Positions 18,312 through 27,306 are shown, counted from the stretch's first letter. The stretch is DNA of 64,000 nt from Synechococcales cyanobacterium GL140_1_metabinner_5_sub (GCA_025359065.1 JANYHM010000038.1:1-64000); one strand, 5' to 3'. The notes: generated by a model from the letters alone, not told the origin. Translations and numbers: made by a program.

Positions 18312-19259
18312 TTAGCACAACAAATATGGCTCTTCGCTGCAAATCTGTCCTTGAGTATCTACCCAAATCAAACCAGCCATGATTGCCTGATCGCCCCGCA
18401 AAGTCACCACCGAAAAATTGCGTAAAGCCTTGCCCTCCATCTCCACTATCCGAGGACAACGTGCCGCATTTAAATACAAAGTATCATCCACCTGTCGATA
18501 AGCAGTGCGCAGTCGCTCCTGAGTATGACGCAGTCGATGGTGCATATGACCAAAAGCCACCAGCGGAATACTTTTTCCTTTGTCCTTAACTACCGCCAAT
18601 GCTGCTGCAAAATCTGGATCGCCGTAGTCGCCCCCCGCTGTCTCCCAATCGCGGCCACAGATATCTTCGGGTTGATCTCCCAAACCTGTGGGGCCATTGT
18701 GGCCAATAAAAATCAGTCGATCGGTAGATGTCTGAGCCGCTGCGGTAGTGATACGCTCGATCGATTCTGTAAAACCACCTACCCCAAAACGCTCTTGATA
18801 GAAATTTTTGTTGCGCCAGTCTCTGCCGCCCCAACTAAAAGGTCTGCTGCCCACCACACTCAAATTCAACTCCGGGAAATCTAGCTGACCGTAGCCCACA
18901 TGGTGAATTCCTAAAATGTCCAACTGCTGCTGCACCCGATCTTCTATGGTTCGATCGTAAGGGCATTTGCTTTGCCCCCAAGGACTGGCCGTAAACCAAG
19001 CATCGTGATTCCCCAAAATCACTGCTTTTGGTAGTTCTAACTTAGCTATTTGAGCGGCTACTGTCACATCTTCGTTACCCAAGTCTCCAACAAACAATAC
19101 CAAATCTAGATCTAGTTGACATAACAAATCGTTATCTAGATTGCTCCATTCACCATGAACATCGCCCACGATCGCAATCTGGATTGGTAGGCTAGGCCGT
19201 GAATTGTGGGCAGGTGATGTCGCATGAACCATTGGATTTTTGTATGAAGATTGTGTCAT
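18312..19259 (-). CDS. Metallophosphoesterase (TIGR04168-like)
   Basis: A 315-residue calcineurin-like phosphoesterase. All metal-site motifs are visible in order: VGDVHGEW, FVGDLGNED, LGNHDAWF, IFIGHNGPTGLGD and FGHMHHRLR. It resembles the TIGR04168 group conserved in cyanobacteria and plants, whose substrate is not known to me. The first 25 residues are variable; the conserved domain begins at IQIAIVGDVHG, so an internal start is possible, but the ATG at 19259 is acceptable. It lies just upstream of tRNA-Ser on the same strand, with 16 bases between its stop and the tRNA, so the tRNA could be part of a readthrough transcript. Confidence 0.85.
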   Translation of the reverse strand: MTQSSYKNPMVHATSPAHNSRPSLPIQIAIVGDVHGEWSNLDNDLLCQLDLDLVLFVGDLGNEDVTVAAQIAKLELPKAVILGNHDAWFTASPWGQSKCPYDRTIEDRVQQQLDILGIHHVGYGQLDFPELNLSVVGSRPFSWGGRDWRNKNFYQERFGVGGFTESIERITTAAAQTSTDRLIFIGHNGPTGLGDQPEDICGRDWETAGGDYGDPDFAAALAVVKDKGKSIPLVAFGHMHHRLRHTQERLRTAYRQVDDTLYLNAARCPRIVEMEGKALRNFSVVTLRGDQAIMAGLIWVDTQGQICSEEPYLLC

Positions 19260-19592
19260 GGTGTCAAGTAAATATTTTTGGTACCACCTAGCAGCTAATG
19301 GAACAAAAATAGAAGAGTATAAGTCGGTATCACTGTGTGTACAGTCAGTTCAACTCATGGTCAAGATCTATTAAGTCTTAACAAATTTTGTTAAAGCTAT
19401 TGATTTAAACCTTCGCAAACAATATAATGAGCCAATAATTTTCGCTTGTAAAGAACTTTATATATTGGCATACCCGATAGTACTACAAACCTTCTTGATC
19501 TGAAGCATAATTATTGTTGGTGTACGCTTATGTATGAATTAGATTACACAGTTTAAATCGATTAGGTTCCTCAAAACAGGGAGTATTCAAGT
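19260..19592 (+). promoter_or_regulatory. Intergenic region, likely promoter of the secreted-protein operon
   Basis: This 333-base stretch between divergent genes has no open frame of note. It contains a perfect palindrome TTAACAAATTTTGTTAA at 19378-19394, a plausible operator, and AT-rich sequence from 19375 to 19560. A GGGAG sequence lies about ten bases before the ATG of the first operon gene. Confidence 0.4.
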
Positions 19593-20798
19593 ATGAAACG
19601 ATTATTGTGGTCGGTAAGCCTAGCTTGCTTTTTGCCCATAGTTGCAGAAATGCCCAGTCAGGCGGCAGGCAATTTTGATGTAGTTGCCAATCCATCCACT
19701 AATCTGGCTGACAGCAAGGCAAATGGTTCTCTAGACAGCACTGCTAACTTGTCTGATCCTTTTGCCAGTGCAGAAAGCTTTGCTCCTGCCCAAAAAGTAG
19801 CCGCAGCAGATCTTTTTGGTACTGTTAGTCAACCAGTAGCGCCGTTAGAGTCAGTAGCACCTTCAAATAACCTTGAAAGCCCTTTTGTTACTACTAAGCT
19901 AGCAGGCAAGCCAAGCAAGAAAAGAATTAAACAGTTACCTGCCCTTAAAGCTGCTCCATCTGGCACTCAACTGCAACCAGTCAAAGCCGAAAACACTAAC
20001 CTGTTGTCTCAAAGTTCTCAAACTACTACAGATTTAGATAGACAGCTTGGAGAACTAAACAGTCAGAAGTTTCCCACTGCGGCACCTGGTTCTCAAGGCT
20101 TTGGTTTGTCTCCAGCAATGAGCATCAATAACCCAGTCGGCTTCGGTGCTGATGGTGGTGTGGGCTTTTTGTCGGGCAGCTATCAATCTAGAACTCGTGG
20201 CACCAACACCTCCGATGGAGAGTTAGGAGTAGGCTTAGGCTTATTTGATGCCACCGATGCGTTGGGTTTAGAGCTTTCTTACACCCTAGAAAGCTTTGGT
20301 TCTAGCAGAGGATTTGGCAGTGGTGGATTTAACGCTAAGTTACATAAGCGCTTCGGTGATAGCGGTATAGCCTTGGGCTGGAACCGTTTTGCTAGCGTCA
20401 ACTTGGGCAATACTGGCGTAGTTTCTGACGTTCCTAACAACTCTTACTATGCTGTTGCGACTCAGGTTATTCGCACCACCGAAGAAGTGGATAGCTTTTT
20501 GAGCAGAATTTCTCTTTCTGCCGGTGTTGGCGGTGGCCAGTTCTTACCATATTCCACTACCAGTACCAATCTAAATGCTGGTGGTGTAAACGCTTTTGGT
20601 TCGGCTGCGTTTCGTTTGGCTAAGCCAGTGAGCGCGATTGTAGAGTGGACTGGCCAAGATCTAGCTGCTGGTCTTTCAATCACTCCTTTCGGCGATGCGT
20701 TTCCACTGGTTCTTACCCCGGCTTTCCGTGATATCTCGGGTATTACTGGCCAAAGCGCAAGGTTTGTATTAGGCGTAGGAACAGCCTTTAAGTTCTAG
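19593..20798 (+). CDS. Secreted protein, probable outer-membrane beta-barrel
   Basis: I do not recognise the family. The 401-residue protein begins with a signal peptide (MKRLLWSVSLACFLPIVAEM, cleavage probably near SQAAG). Residues about 25-165 are low-complexity, rich in Ala, Ser, Asn and Pro. From about 180 to the end there are alternating hydrophobic strands with Gly and aromatic residues (GADGGVGFLSGSYQSR, LGLFDATDALGLELSYTLES, ARFVLGVGTAFKF), and the last residue is Phe, the usual end of a BamA-inserted barrel. It heads a three-gene operon of exported proteins, with 36- and 33-base gaps. The function is unknown; a cell-surface role is likely. Confidence 0.7.
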   Translation: MKRLLWSVSLACFLPIVAEMPSQAAGNFDVVANPSTNLADSKANGSLDSTANLSDPFASAESFAPAQKVAAADLFGTVSQPVAPLESVAPSNNLESPFVTTKLAGKPSKKRIKQLPALKAAPSGTQLQPVKAENTNLLSQSSQTTTDLDRQLGELNSQKFPTAAPGSQGFGLSPAMSINNPVGFGADGGVGFLSGSYQSRTRGTNTSDGELGVGLGLFDATDALGLELSYTLESFGSSRGFGSGGFNAKLHKRFGDSGIALGWNRFASVNLGNTGVVSDVPNNSYYAVATQVIRTTEEVDSFLSRISLSAGVGGGQFLPYSTTSTNLNAGGVNAFGSAAFRLAKPVSAIVEWTGQDLAAGLSITPFGDAFPLVLTPAFRDISGITGQSARFVLGVGTAFKF

Positions 20799-20834
20799 GT
20801 TGATCAAGAAGTAAAAAATTGCAGGAAAATAATT

Positions 20835-21332
20835 ATGAAATTACGTGATAGCTTGGTCGCTGCTGTTGTTCTCGCTACAGCCTGCTTAGCTGCTCCAGCT
20901 TATGCTCAAAGCAATAACTCTGGCATTACTGGTACAAATAACTCTGGCATTTCGGGGTTCAACAACAACAACAGTAGCATTCCTGGACTAGGTTTTCCTG
21001 GGGGAGCTGGCAGCGCTGGATTTAACTCCAGTACTCTTAGTCAAGCGCAGTCTTTACAGCAACAGTTGGCTGCGGCTCAAAACGCCTTGAATTCTTTTAC
21101 CCCACCTGCAGCACCAGGACCTTCTGGCCCCAGGTATTTTGCTCGTGCTAGTCAAGACTGTGGCTGTGCTAAACCAGCCGGTGACGGTGGAGCACAAGAG
21201 CGTGCTCAATTGGAAGCAAATTTAGCAAAGGCGCAGGCTGATGCCGCTGCTTTCTTGGAATCAGTGAAGAATCCCGGCTCTGATAAATTGGGTGCTGCCG
21301 TAAATGGCGCTCAAGTCGGCCGTACTTGGTAG
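20835..21332 (+). CDS. Secreted Gly/Asn-rich protein with CxC motif
   Basis: A 165-residue exported protein with a clear signal peptide ending APAYAQS. The mature N-terminus has two copies of NNSGI-(T/S)-G plus an Asn run (GFNNNNSSIPG), then a Gln/Ala-rich helical segment (AQSLQQQLAAAQNALNSF), a QDCGCAKPAG site and another Ala-rich helix (AQLEANLAKAQADAAAFLES). I recognise no known family. AGGAAA lies ahead of the ATG. Middle gene of the secreted operon; the CGC motif is echoed by CSC in the next gene. Confidence 0.7.
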   Translation: MKLRDSLVAAVVLATACLAAPAYAQSNNSGITGTNNSGISGFNNNNSSIPGLGFPGGAGSAGFNSSTLSQAQSLQQQLAAAQNALNSFTPPAAPGPSGPRYFARASQDCGCAKPAGDGGAQERAQLEANLAKAQADAAAFLESVKNPGSDKLGAAVNGAQVGRTW

Positions 21333-21365
21333 TATCACTCTCTAAACCCTGAAAAAATTAAAACA

Positions 21366-22052
21366 ATGGCAAACAAATTTAAATCTATTTTGGGCGCTGG
21401 TTTAGCCAGTGCTGCTCTGCTAGGTTTGGCTGCCCCAGCAGCCTTCGCTGCTGACGAGTTCGATGGCAATGCAATTACCTTTGACACTGACACCGCGATC
21501 GACTTTGAGTTCTTAGAATCTCATGGATCTTTTTTGGCAACCTTCGGTGTAATGGACTTAAACAGCGGCGAAAAAACTCCTCTGATTAAGGAAGACAAGC
21601 CTTCTGACAGTAGCGAGCGTGCTGTCAACAAGGCAACCGACTTTTTGGGCACTCCTGGCAATGCTGTTAGTCAGCCCAAAAACACCTTTACCTTTAAGGC
21701 CAATACTCCTTACACTCTCTATTTAGAGTCCAGAACTGGTACTGGTAGGGTAGCTTCTTTGGTGTATTCCAACAATCTAAGAAACCCTAACAGCCGCCAG
21801 CAAGCCAAGTTTGATAAAGGCTTTGAAGGTCTTGCCTCTCAAGGAGTCAAGCTCAATTGGGATGACCAAGCTATCGGTAAGCAGGTTACTGGAGCCGAAA
21901 GAAATGATGACGACTTCAATGACTTTGTGGTTATTGCCGGTGGTACTAATGGCTGTAGCTGTGCGATCGCGCCTACTGCACCAGTTACACCAGATGCGCC
22001 TCAAGCTCCTGAGCCACGTAGACCCAGAACTAAACCTCGCGGTCGCGGCTAA
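21366..22052 (+). CDS. Secreted DUF4114-like protein with CxC motif
   Basis: A 228-residue exported protein with the signal peptide MANKFKSILGAGLASAALLG and a cleavage site near AFAAD. The body looks like a beta-sandwich and ends in the acidic motif NDDDFNDFVVIAGG, which resembles the calcium-site-like DYNDLVV element of DUF4114 domains found in cyanobacterial surface proteins. A GCSCAIAP segment follows, then a Pro-rich tail (QAPEPRRPRTKPRGRG) with strong positive charge. This basic tail could contact polyanionic cell-wall or envelope components. It is the last gene of the operon, followed 14 bases on by a strong terminator. Confidence 0.65.
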   Translation: MANKFKSILGAGLASAALLGLAAPAAFAADEFDGNAITFDTDTAIDFEFLESHGSFLATFGVMDLNSGEKTPLIKEDKPSDSSERAVNKATDFLGTPGNAVSQPKNTFTFKANTPYTLYLESRTGTGRVASLVYSNNLRNPNSRQQAKFDKGFEGLASQGVKLNWDDQAIGKQVTGAERNDDDFNDFVVIAGGTNGCSCAIAPTAPVTPDAPQAPEPRRPRTKPRGRG

Positions 22053-22066
22053 TATTCAGCTAATCT

Positions 22067-22100
22067 AAAAAAGAGCCAGGATATTTCCTGGCTCTTTTTT
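22067..22100. terminator. Bidirectional terminator (secreted operon / purQ)
   Basis: The perfect repeat AAAAAGAGCCAGG / CCTGGCTCTTTTT around a six-base loop has T-runs on both strands. It serves the convergent secreted operon and purSQ. Confidence 0.9.
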
Positions 22101-22116
22101 GGTGTATTTGGATAGC

Positions 22117-22800
22117 TTAGCTGGCGCAGGCTGTCACCAAGCTTTGAAAAATACCTAGGCCGTCAGTGCTGCCTAATGCTTGGTCAGCGGCTCGCTCTGG
22201 ATGGGGCATCATCCCCAATACGTTTTTCTGCTCATTGCAAACACCCGCGATCGACTGCAAAGAACCATTGGGATTTTCACCCGCATACTTAAACAGCACA
22301 TGCTGCTTGTCTTCTAGCTGAGCCAAAGTATCAGCTTCGGCAAAATAGCAGCCCTCCCCATGGGCGATCGGCAGGGTAATTTCACTATCAACGTAGCTAC
22401 TCGTCCAAGGTGCAATATTTTGATGGATTTTGAGTGGTACCCGATCGCAAATAAAGTGCAAATCTCGGTTGCGCACCAAAGCTCCCGGCAACAAACCAAT
22501 TTCGGTCAATACCTGAAAGCCATTGCAGATACCCAACACATATTTACCTTTGGCCGCATGATCCACAATTGCCTGGACGATCGGTGAAAACCGCGCGATC
22601 GCTCCACAGCGTAGATAATCTCCGTAACTAAAGCCTCCGGGTAACACCACCACATCTAGGTCATCAATATTGGTTTCTTGGTGCCAAACCATCCGGGTGG
22701 GCATCTGCAACACATCCCGAGTCACGTAGGCCACATCTCGATCGCAGTTAGACCCAGGGAAAACCACCACCCCAAACTTCACGTTTGCCATATTTGCCAT
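22117..22800 (-). CDS. purQ: Phosphoribosylformylglycinamidine synthase subunit PurQ
   Basis: A 227-residue class I glutamine amidotransferase. The nucleophile region is GKYVLGICNGFQVLTEIG, the N-terminal strand is KFGVVVFPGSNCDRDVAY, and the catalytic His-Glu pair is in MMPHPERA. It supplies ammonia to PurL, forming FGAM in purine synthesis. A second ATG three codons in (MANVKFG) is an equally good start. It follows purS by two bases, so the genes are translationally coupled. purL is not in the window, the usual separation in cyanobacteria. Confidence 0.96.
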   Translation of the reverse strand: MANMANVKFGVVVFPGSNCDRDVAYVTRDVLQMPTRMVWHQETNIDDLDVVVLPGGFSYGDYLRCGAIARFSPIVQAIVDHAAKGKYVLGICNGFQVLTEIGLLPGALVRNRDLHFICDRVPLKIHQNIAPWTSSYVDSEITLPIAHGEGCYFAEADTLAQLEDKQHVLFKYAGENPNGSLQSIAGVCNEQKNVLGMMPHPERAADQALGSTDGLGIFQSLVTACAS

Positions 22801-22802
22801 TT

Positions 22803-23084
22803 TTACACACCCACTTTTGCAGAGGGCGTTGATTTCAACAGCTCGATCCGGTAATTTTCGATCACCGGATTAGCCAATAGCTGATCACAAATTTTATCTA
22901 TCTCGCTAGTGGCAGTGGCTTCATCGATCGCCACCACCGACATTTCTACATACTTGCCAATGCGCACATCGCTAATTCCGGCAAAGCCCATTTGTGTGAT
23001 GCCCGCTTGCACCGCTGCTCCCGCAGGGTCTAACACCGAAGGGCGCAGAGTAACATAAATTCGAGCATGATAAGTTTGAGCCAT
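22803..23084 (-). CDS. purS: Phosphoribosylformylglycinamidine synthase subunit PurS
   Basis: A 93-residue PurS. The segments YHARIYVTLRPSVLDPAGAA, GFAGISDVRIGKYVEM and CDQLLANPVIENYRIE are family-typical. PurS bridges PurL and PurQ in the three-subunit FGAM synthase. The longest frame begins 44 codons upstream, but the family starts at the ATG 23082-23084 (MAQTYHAR), so I use that. It is the first gene of purSQ and is divergent from zur. Confidence 0.93.
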   Translation of the reverse strand: MAQTYHARIYVTLRPSVLDPAGAAVQAGITQMGFAGISDVRIGKYVEMSVVAIDEATATSEIDKICDQLLANPVIENYRIELLKSTPSAKVGV

Positions 23085-23262
23085 ATTGGATAAAATTCTG
23101 AAGATAAAAATCTGCCGCCAGACCTCATTTAACACTCTTCTGAGTAGAAGAAAAGGGCTTATTCCCGGCAGCAAAGCACAGGGTTTTAAGTCAGCTTTCT
23201 GATAATATAACGCCATGGCTGCAAACTAGCCGGAAATCTTCATCTCCCAGCATTCGCTGCTC

Positions 23263-23739
23263 ATGAAAGTGGTACTTACCCGCAGCCAAGACCGCATTCT
23301 GCAACTCTTAAAACAAATGCAGCGATCGGCATCGGCGCAAGACATTTATGTAGAATTGCGCAATCGCAGTCAGGGCGTAGGCTTAGCCACGGTCTATCGC
23401 GCTCTTGATGCCCTGAAACTAGCTGGGGTAGTGCAGGTGCGGACTTTGGCTAGCGGTGAATCTTTGTATGGCTCGGTGCAAGAAGATCGTCACCACTTAA
23501 CCTGCTTGCACTGCCAAGAATCTATTCCGATTTTGGAATGTCCGGTACATCAACTAGAAGCCGAATTTCAGGCCAATCATCAGTTTCGGATTTATTATCA
23601 CACCCTAGAATTTTTCGGAGTCTGTAAAAACTGCGCTCTCCAGTATCCGGCTGATTCTGAAGATCAACCTGCCCATCATTGCCCAGATAACTGTTCAGAT
23701 CATTTGTCAGATCACGTGGCTCTACCCGAAAAACACTAG
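23263..23739 (+). CDS. zur: Fur-family zinc regulator (FurB/Zur type)
   Basis: A 158-residue Fur-family repressor. The winged helix has RSASAQDIYVELRNRSQGVG and LATVYRALDALKLAGVVQVR; the metal region has HHLTCLHCQES and CKNCALQYP, forming the structural CxxC pair sites. It matches the cyanobacterial FurB subgroup, which acts as Zur in Anabaena. The C-terminal 30 residues are unusual in being His-, Cys- and Asp-rich (AHHCPDNCSDHLSDH), a possible extra zinc site. A TGATAAT half-site lies at 23200-23206, about 60 bases upstream, and could be part of an autoregulatory box, but the second half is poor. The WecA-like gene follows after four bases. Confidence 0.82.
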   Translation: MKVVLTRSQDRILQLLKQMQRSASAQDIYVELRNRSQGVGLATVYRALDALKLAGVVQVRTLASGESLYGSVQEDRHHLTCLHCQESIPILECPVHQLEAEFQANHQFRIYYHTLEFFGVCKNCALQYPADSEDQPAHHCPDNCSDHLSDHVALPEKH

Positions 23740-23743
23740 CAAC

Positions 23744-24970
23744 ATGGATATTATCTTCGACTACATGAGATCGATCGGCATCAGTGATCCCCGGGGGACC
23801 GGCTGGCTGTCGGTAGTTTTGACGTTTATTTTGGGGTGGGGGGTAACGCATCGGTTTATTCCCAAACTGCGCTCTTTTTCGATGAAAGTAGGTTGGGCCG
23901 ATCAACCCAATCAGCGCCGTTTGAATCGCGAGCCATTGCCCAATGCCGGGGGCTTAGCTATTTATACCGGGGTGATCGCTGCTTTGATTTTGGCGGCCTG
24001 TCTCAGTCCCATGGTGTGGGATAACGTGTTGGTACAGATTCTAGCAATTTTGCTAGGGTCTTCAATTTTAGTGTTGGTGGGGTTTATTGACGATCAGTTT
24101 GGTCTGCCGCCCCTGTTTCGGTTGGTAGTACAAATTTTGGTATCGCTGCTGCTGGTGGTGGTGGGCATCACCATCAAAGTTACTTTGGGCACCCCGATCG
24201 ATGGCACCCTCTCGGTCTTGGCTACGGTTTTTTGGATTGTGGGCATTACCAACGCCGTGAACTTAATGGATGGCATGGATGGCTTGGCCGGAGGCATTAG
24301 CTTTATTACCGGCATGAGTCTGTTAGCGGCTTCCGCACAGTTTAAAGATCGCGCGGCTGCTACTCTCATTTTGTCGGCAGTCTCCGGTTCATCTTTGGGC
24401 TTTTTAAGGCACAATTACCATCCCTCAAGAATTATTATGGGCGATGCTGGGGCTTACTTTTTGGGCTATGTTTTGGCGGCTACCAGCATTTTGGGCAGCG
24501 TGAAAGTCACCACTATTTTTTCGCTGGTGCCGACGGCCATGTTTCTACTGGTGCCCGTGGTAGACACTACTCAAGTAATTGTGCGGCGAGTAATGGCTGG
24601 TAAAAACCCCCTGAGTACGCCCGGTAAAGACCATCTGCATCATAGGCTGTTGTCTTGGGGTTTATCACAGAGCCATTCAGCAATTATTTTATGGGGAGTT
24701 ACCTTGGTGGCCGATATGGTGGCTATGCACATGCAGGGAACCGGTCAAATGGCGATCTGGACAGTGGCGATCGGGATAGTGGCACTGTTGACTTTTACCG
24801 TAAAGTGGCGAAATGCTGTGGCGGCAAAAAAACGTCAGATGCAAATAGCCCATCCAGTAGCAGAAGATGAGCCAAAAACTAGTGAGGCTAGCAACCTAGA
24901 TGTAGGCAAGCTATCAAAGTCCCCGATCGGTGAGACAGGGGACTTAACCGCCGATGATCCAAAAAGTTAG
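23744..24970 (+). CDS. WecA/MraY-like polyprenyl-phosphate sugar-1-phosphate transferase
   Basis: A 408-residue polytopic enzyme with about ten or eleven transmembrane helices. The family motifs are present: FIDDQFGLPPLFR (catalytic Asp pair), NAVNLMDGMDGLAGG, MGDAGAYFLGY and the HxHH-type loop KDHLHHRLLSWGLS. It transfers a UDP-sugar 1-phosphate, probably GlcNAc, to undecaprenyl phosphate, starting envelope polysaccharide or O-antigen synthesis. The His-loop and the DGMDGLAG form favour the WecA/TagO branch over MraY. It has a long charged cytoplasmic tail from about residue 355. It is probably co-transcribed with zur, which is odd functionally. Its stop overlaps the convergent bamA stop by four bases. 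Confidence 0.88.
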   Translation: MDIIFDYMRSIGISDPRGTGWLSVVLTFILGWGVTHRFIPKLRSFSMKVGWADQPNQRRLNREPLPNAGGLAIYTGVIAALILAACLSPMVWDNVLVQILAILLGSSILVLVGFIDDQFGLPPLFRLVVQILVSLLLVVVGITIKVTLGTPIDGTLSVLATVFWIVGITNAVNLMDGMDGLAGGISFITGMSLLAASAQFKDRAAATLILSAVSGSSLGFLRHNYHPSRIIMGDAGAYFLGYVLAATSILGSVKVTTIFSLVPTAMFLLVPVVDTTQVIVRRVMAGKNPLSTPGKDHLHHRLLSWGLSQSHSAIILWGVTLVADMVAMHMQGTGQMAIWTVAIGIVALLTFTVKWRNAVAAKKRQMQIAHPVAEDEPKTSEASNLDVGKLSKSPIGETGDLTADDPKS

Positions 24971-27117
24971 AATCTTTCACCAATACCAAATTGAATGCGG
25001 CTATCACCTAAGCTATTTAAGCCAAAGTCTAAGCGCAGCGCACCCAGTGGGGAGTTGATCCGCACACCAGCTCCGTAACCCAAGCCATTTCCTGGCTTGC
25101 CTCGGGTACCAGCCGGATCGCCTAATACCTGATTGCCAGTACCTAAGTCGGTACCATAGTCCGCAAAAATAGTACCACCAAATATTGAGATGATCGGGAA
25201 GCGATATTCGGCACTGGCTTGTAAATAGCTCTTACCAGAACCCACTGCACCATCGTCGTAGCCGCGTACCGAAGTAGTTCCACCTAAGCTGAAGGCTTCG
25301 TATGGTGGGGCGTTGCCCAAGATAGTACCGCCTTGGACGTTGAATACAAATGCTTGAGCACCTTTATCAAAGTTAACCAAGCTCACCGGTACGTATTGGG
25401 TATAGCTACCACGAACTCTGGTCAGAGAAATATTGCCGGAGCCAATTGGTACTGCTTGATCTAAGCCCAATTTCAGGAGTGAACCCTGCGTTGGCTCGGC
25501 GAAGTTATTGCGTAAGTCTTGGCTAATACCAAGCTGTAACGTTAGTAAGTCGTCTTGACCAGTACCACTAGCCGTCAGCGGTTTACCAGCCGTATCTAAG
25601 ACAGCGCCATTACCAATAGCATCTTGCAGCGAAATTTTTTGATATTGTACACCTGCCGAAGCTCGCCAAGGGCTATCGGAATAAGGATTGCCATCCAGTG
25701 GGCGAGTAAAGGTAATTCCTCCACCCGATCGGACTACTCGCGGCACATCAAAAGTCCCTGCTACATAAGCCCGGTTTGGCCCACCATCAAAGATCAGCGA
25801 AGTAGATTTCCGTTGAAACACATTGAGGTTATAGGAGGTGCGGCTGGGGTCGCCCGCAATCCAAGGATCAGTCAAGTTAATGTCAAACAGGGTTTCTCTG
25901 GTACCGATTTGGACTTCACCGCCCAGTTTTTGGCCATTGCCACCTAAGTTTTGCTCTTGGTAGCTAACCGAACCAAAGAGTCCGCTCGATGAGCTGACCC
26001 CACCCCCGGCAGTAATCGAGCCGCTCTTTCGTTCAATTACATTGATTTGAACTACTGCTTTGGCTGGATCGGTAGTTCCTGGTGCGAGGGTAAGTCCTAA
26101 GTCCTCAAACAGACCGAGGGCAAAAATCCGCCGCAGATCTTGTTGAATTCTTTTGCTATTAAAAACCTGACCAGGCTTGGAAGCAATTTCTCGGGTAATG
26201 ATAAAGTCCCGGGTGGCACCTCTGACTGGTTGACCTTTATCGTCTACTGGCTTCCGTTCTTTGTTCAAGAAGCGAACCTGGAGGTCTTCAATTATGCCTT
26301 CAGCCACAATGATGTTGAGCACCCCGTCGGCACCGATGTTCTCGATTTTGATAACTTGTGCTAAATCATAGCCTTCTTGTTTATAGAACTTGTTGAGGGC
26401 TTTGATATCTTCTTGCAGGGCAGCGGCATTTAAGCTCTGGCCATAAATGTTGCCAAAAATTTTATCGGTATCAGCCTGGGTCAATGCAGTCGAAGTACCT
26501 TCTGGCAGCGTTTTGATGACGACTTTGCTGACATTGCCAAAGGGAGTGACCAAGTAAGTTAGTTTGACTCCTTGAGCATTTTGTTGGGGTTGGGTACGAA
26601 CCTCTTGGAAAGCGCCCAGAGCCTGAATAGCGTTGACATCCTGCTGTAGTTGTTCACTAGTGGTAGGCTGGCCAACTTTGCTAGTAATGACTCCTAAGAC
26701 CTGAGCTTTCAGTTCGGGAGAAATTGTTCCAGTGGTGGACTGCACATCGATCGCTGTCACCAACACCCGTTTGCTGGAAGTTGAAGATGATTCAGCAGGT
26801 GGGGTCGTGAAATCTGCTGGTTTCTCGATTGAAGATGGAATCCGAGTAGGTGGCTTAGCTGGTACTTGGGGCTTTTTCTTGGCAGTGCTGCGCTTAGCCA
26901 AAATAGCTGAGCCTTCTAGTTTGGGCACTGTTAAATTGAATCCTGTGGCACTAGCGTCAGGTTGAAGATTTGTGGCGCTATTTGCAACAGACGCGAGGTC
27001 TAGCCGAGTGGCGGCAGCTTCTAGCCCGGCAGAGTTGCTAGGGGATGCCATGGCGGAATTGACGTTACCTACTGTTGCAAGCATGGGCACAAGAATTAGT
27101 TTTGAGTAGAATTTCAT
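24967..27117 (-). CDS. bamA: BamA/Omp85 outer-membrane assembly protein
   Basis: A 716-residue Omp85. It has a signal peptide ending near NSAMASP, then a Pro/Ser/Lys-rich linker to about residue 105, three POTRA repeats (about 110-385, with segments such as VLGVITSKVGQPTTSEQLQ and DLAQVIKIENIGADGVLNI), and a 16-strand barrel. The barrel has the conserved L6 motif TTSVRGYDDGAVGSG and ends in Phe. It inserts beta-barrel proteins into the outer membrane; cyanobacterial members are the closest relatives of plastid Toc75. purC lies upstream on the same strand, a frequent cyanobacterial neighbour, but the lpxC-fabZ-lpxA genes that often follow are absent here. Confidence 0.95.
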   Translation of the reverse strand: MKFYSKLILVPMLATVGNVNSAMASPSNSAGLEAAATRLDLASVANSATNLQPDASATGFNLTVPKLEGSAILAKRSTAKKKPQVPAKPPTRIPSSIEKPADFTTPPAESSSTSSKRVLVTAIDVQSTTGTISPELKAQVLGVITSKVGQPTTSEQLQQDVNAIQALGAFQEVRTQPQQNAQGVKLTYLVTPFGNVSKVVIKTLPEGTSTALTQADTDKIFGNIYGQSLNAAALQEDIKALNKFYKQEGYDLAQVIKIENIGADGVLNIIVAEGIIEDLQVRFLNKERKPVDDKGQPVRGATRDFIITREIASKPGQVFNSKRIQQDLRRIFALGLFEDLGLTLAPGTTDPAKAVVQINVIERKSGSITAGGGVSSSSGLFGSVSYQEQNLGGNGQKLGGEVQIGTRETLFDINLTDPWIAGDPSRTSYNLNVFQRKSTSLIFDGGPNRAYVAGTFDVPRVVRSGGGITFTRPLDGNPYSDSPWRASAGVQYQKISLQDAIGNGAVLDTAGKPLTASGTGQDDLLTLQLGISQDLRNNFAEPTQGSLLKLGLDQAVPIGSGNISLTRVRGSYTQYVPVSLVNFDKGAQAFVFNVQGGTILGNAPPYEAFSLGGTTSVRGYDDGAVGSGKSYLQASAEYRFPIISIFGGTIFADYGTDLGTGNQVLGDPAGTRGKPGNGLGYGAGVRINSPLGALRLDFGLNSLGDSRIQFGIGERF

Positions 27118-27306
27118 TACTTCGATACACCTGACGCGGACATGAACTTGGTTACAAGACTGCTAAGTCTTGAGAGTGTTCCGGTGGAGCATCGATATAG
27201 CTGATATCATTACGCACCACCGGGGGCTTTGGCTTGGGCGGAATAGCTGAAAAGTAGGTGAATCTTGAAGATTTCAACCTGATTCCAACTTGGGGCTATT
27301 TAGTAA

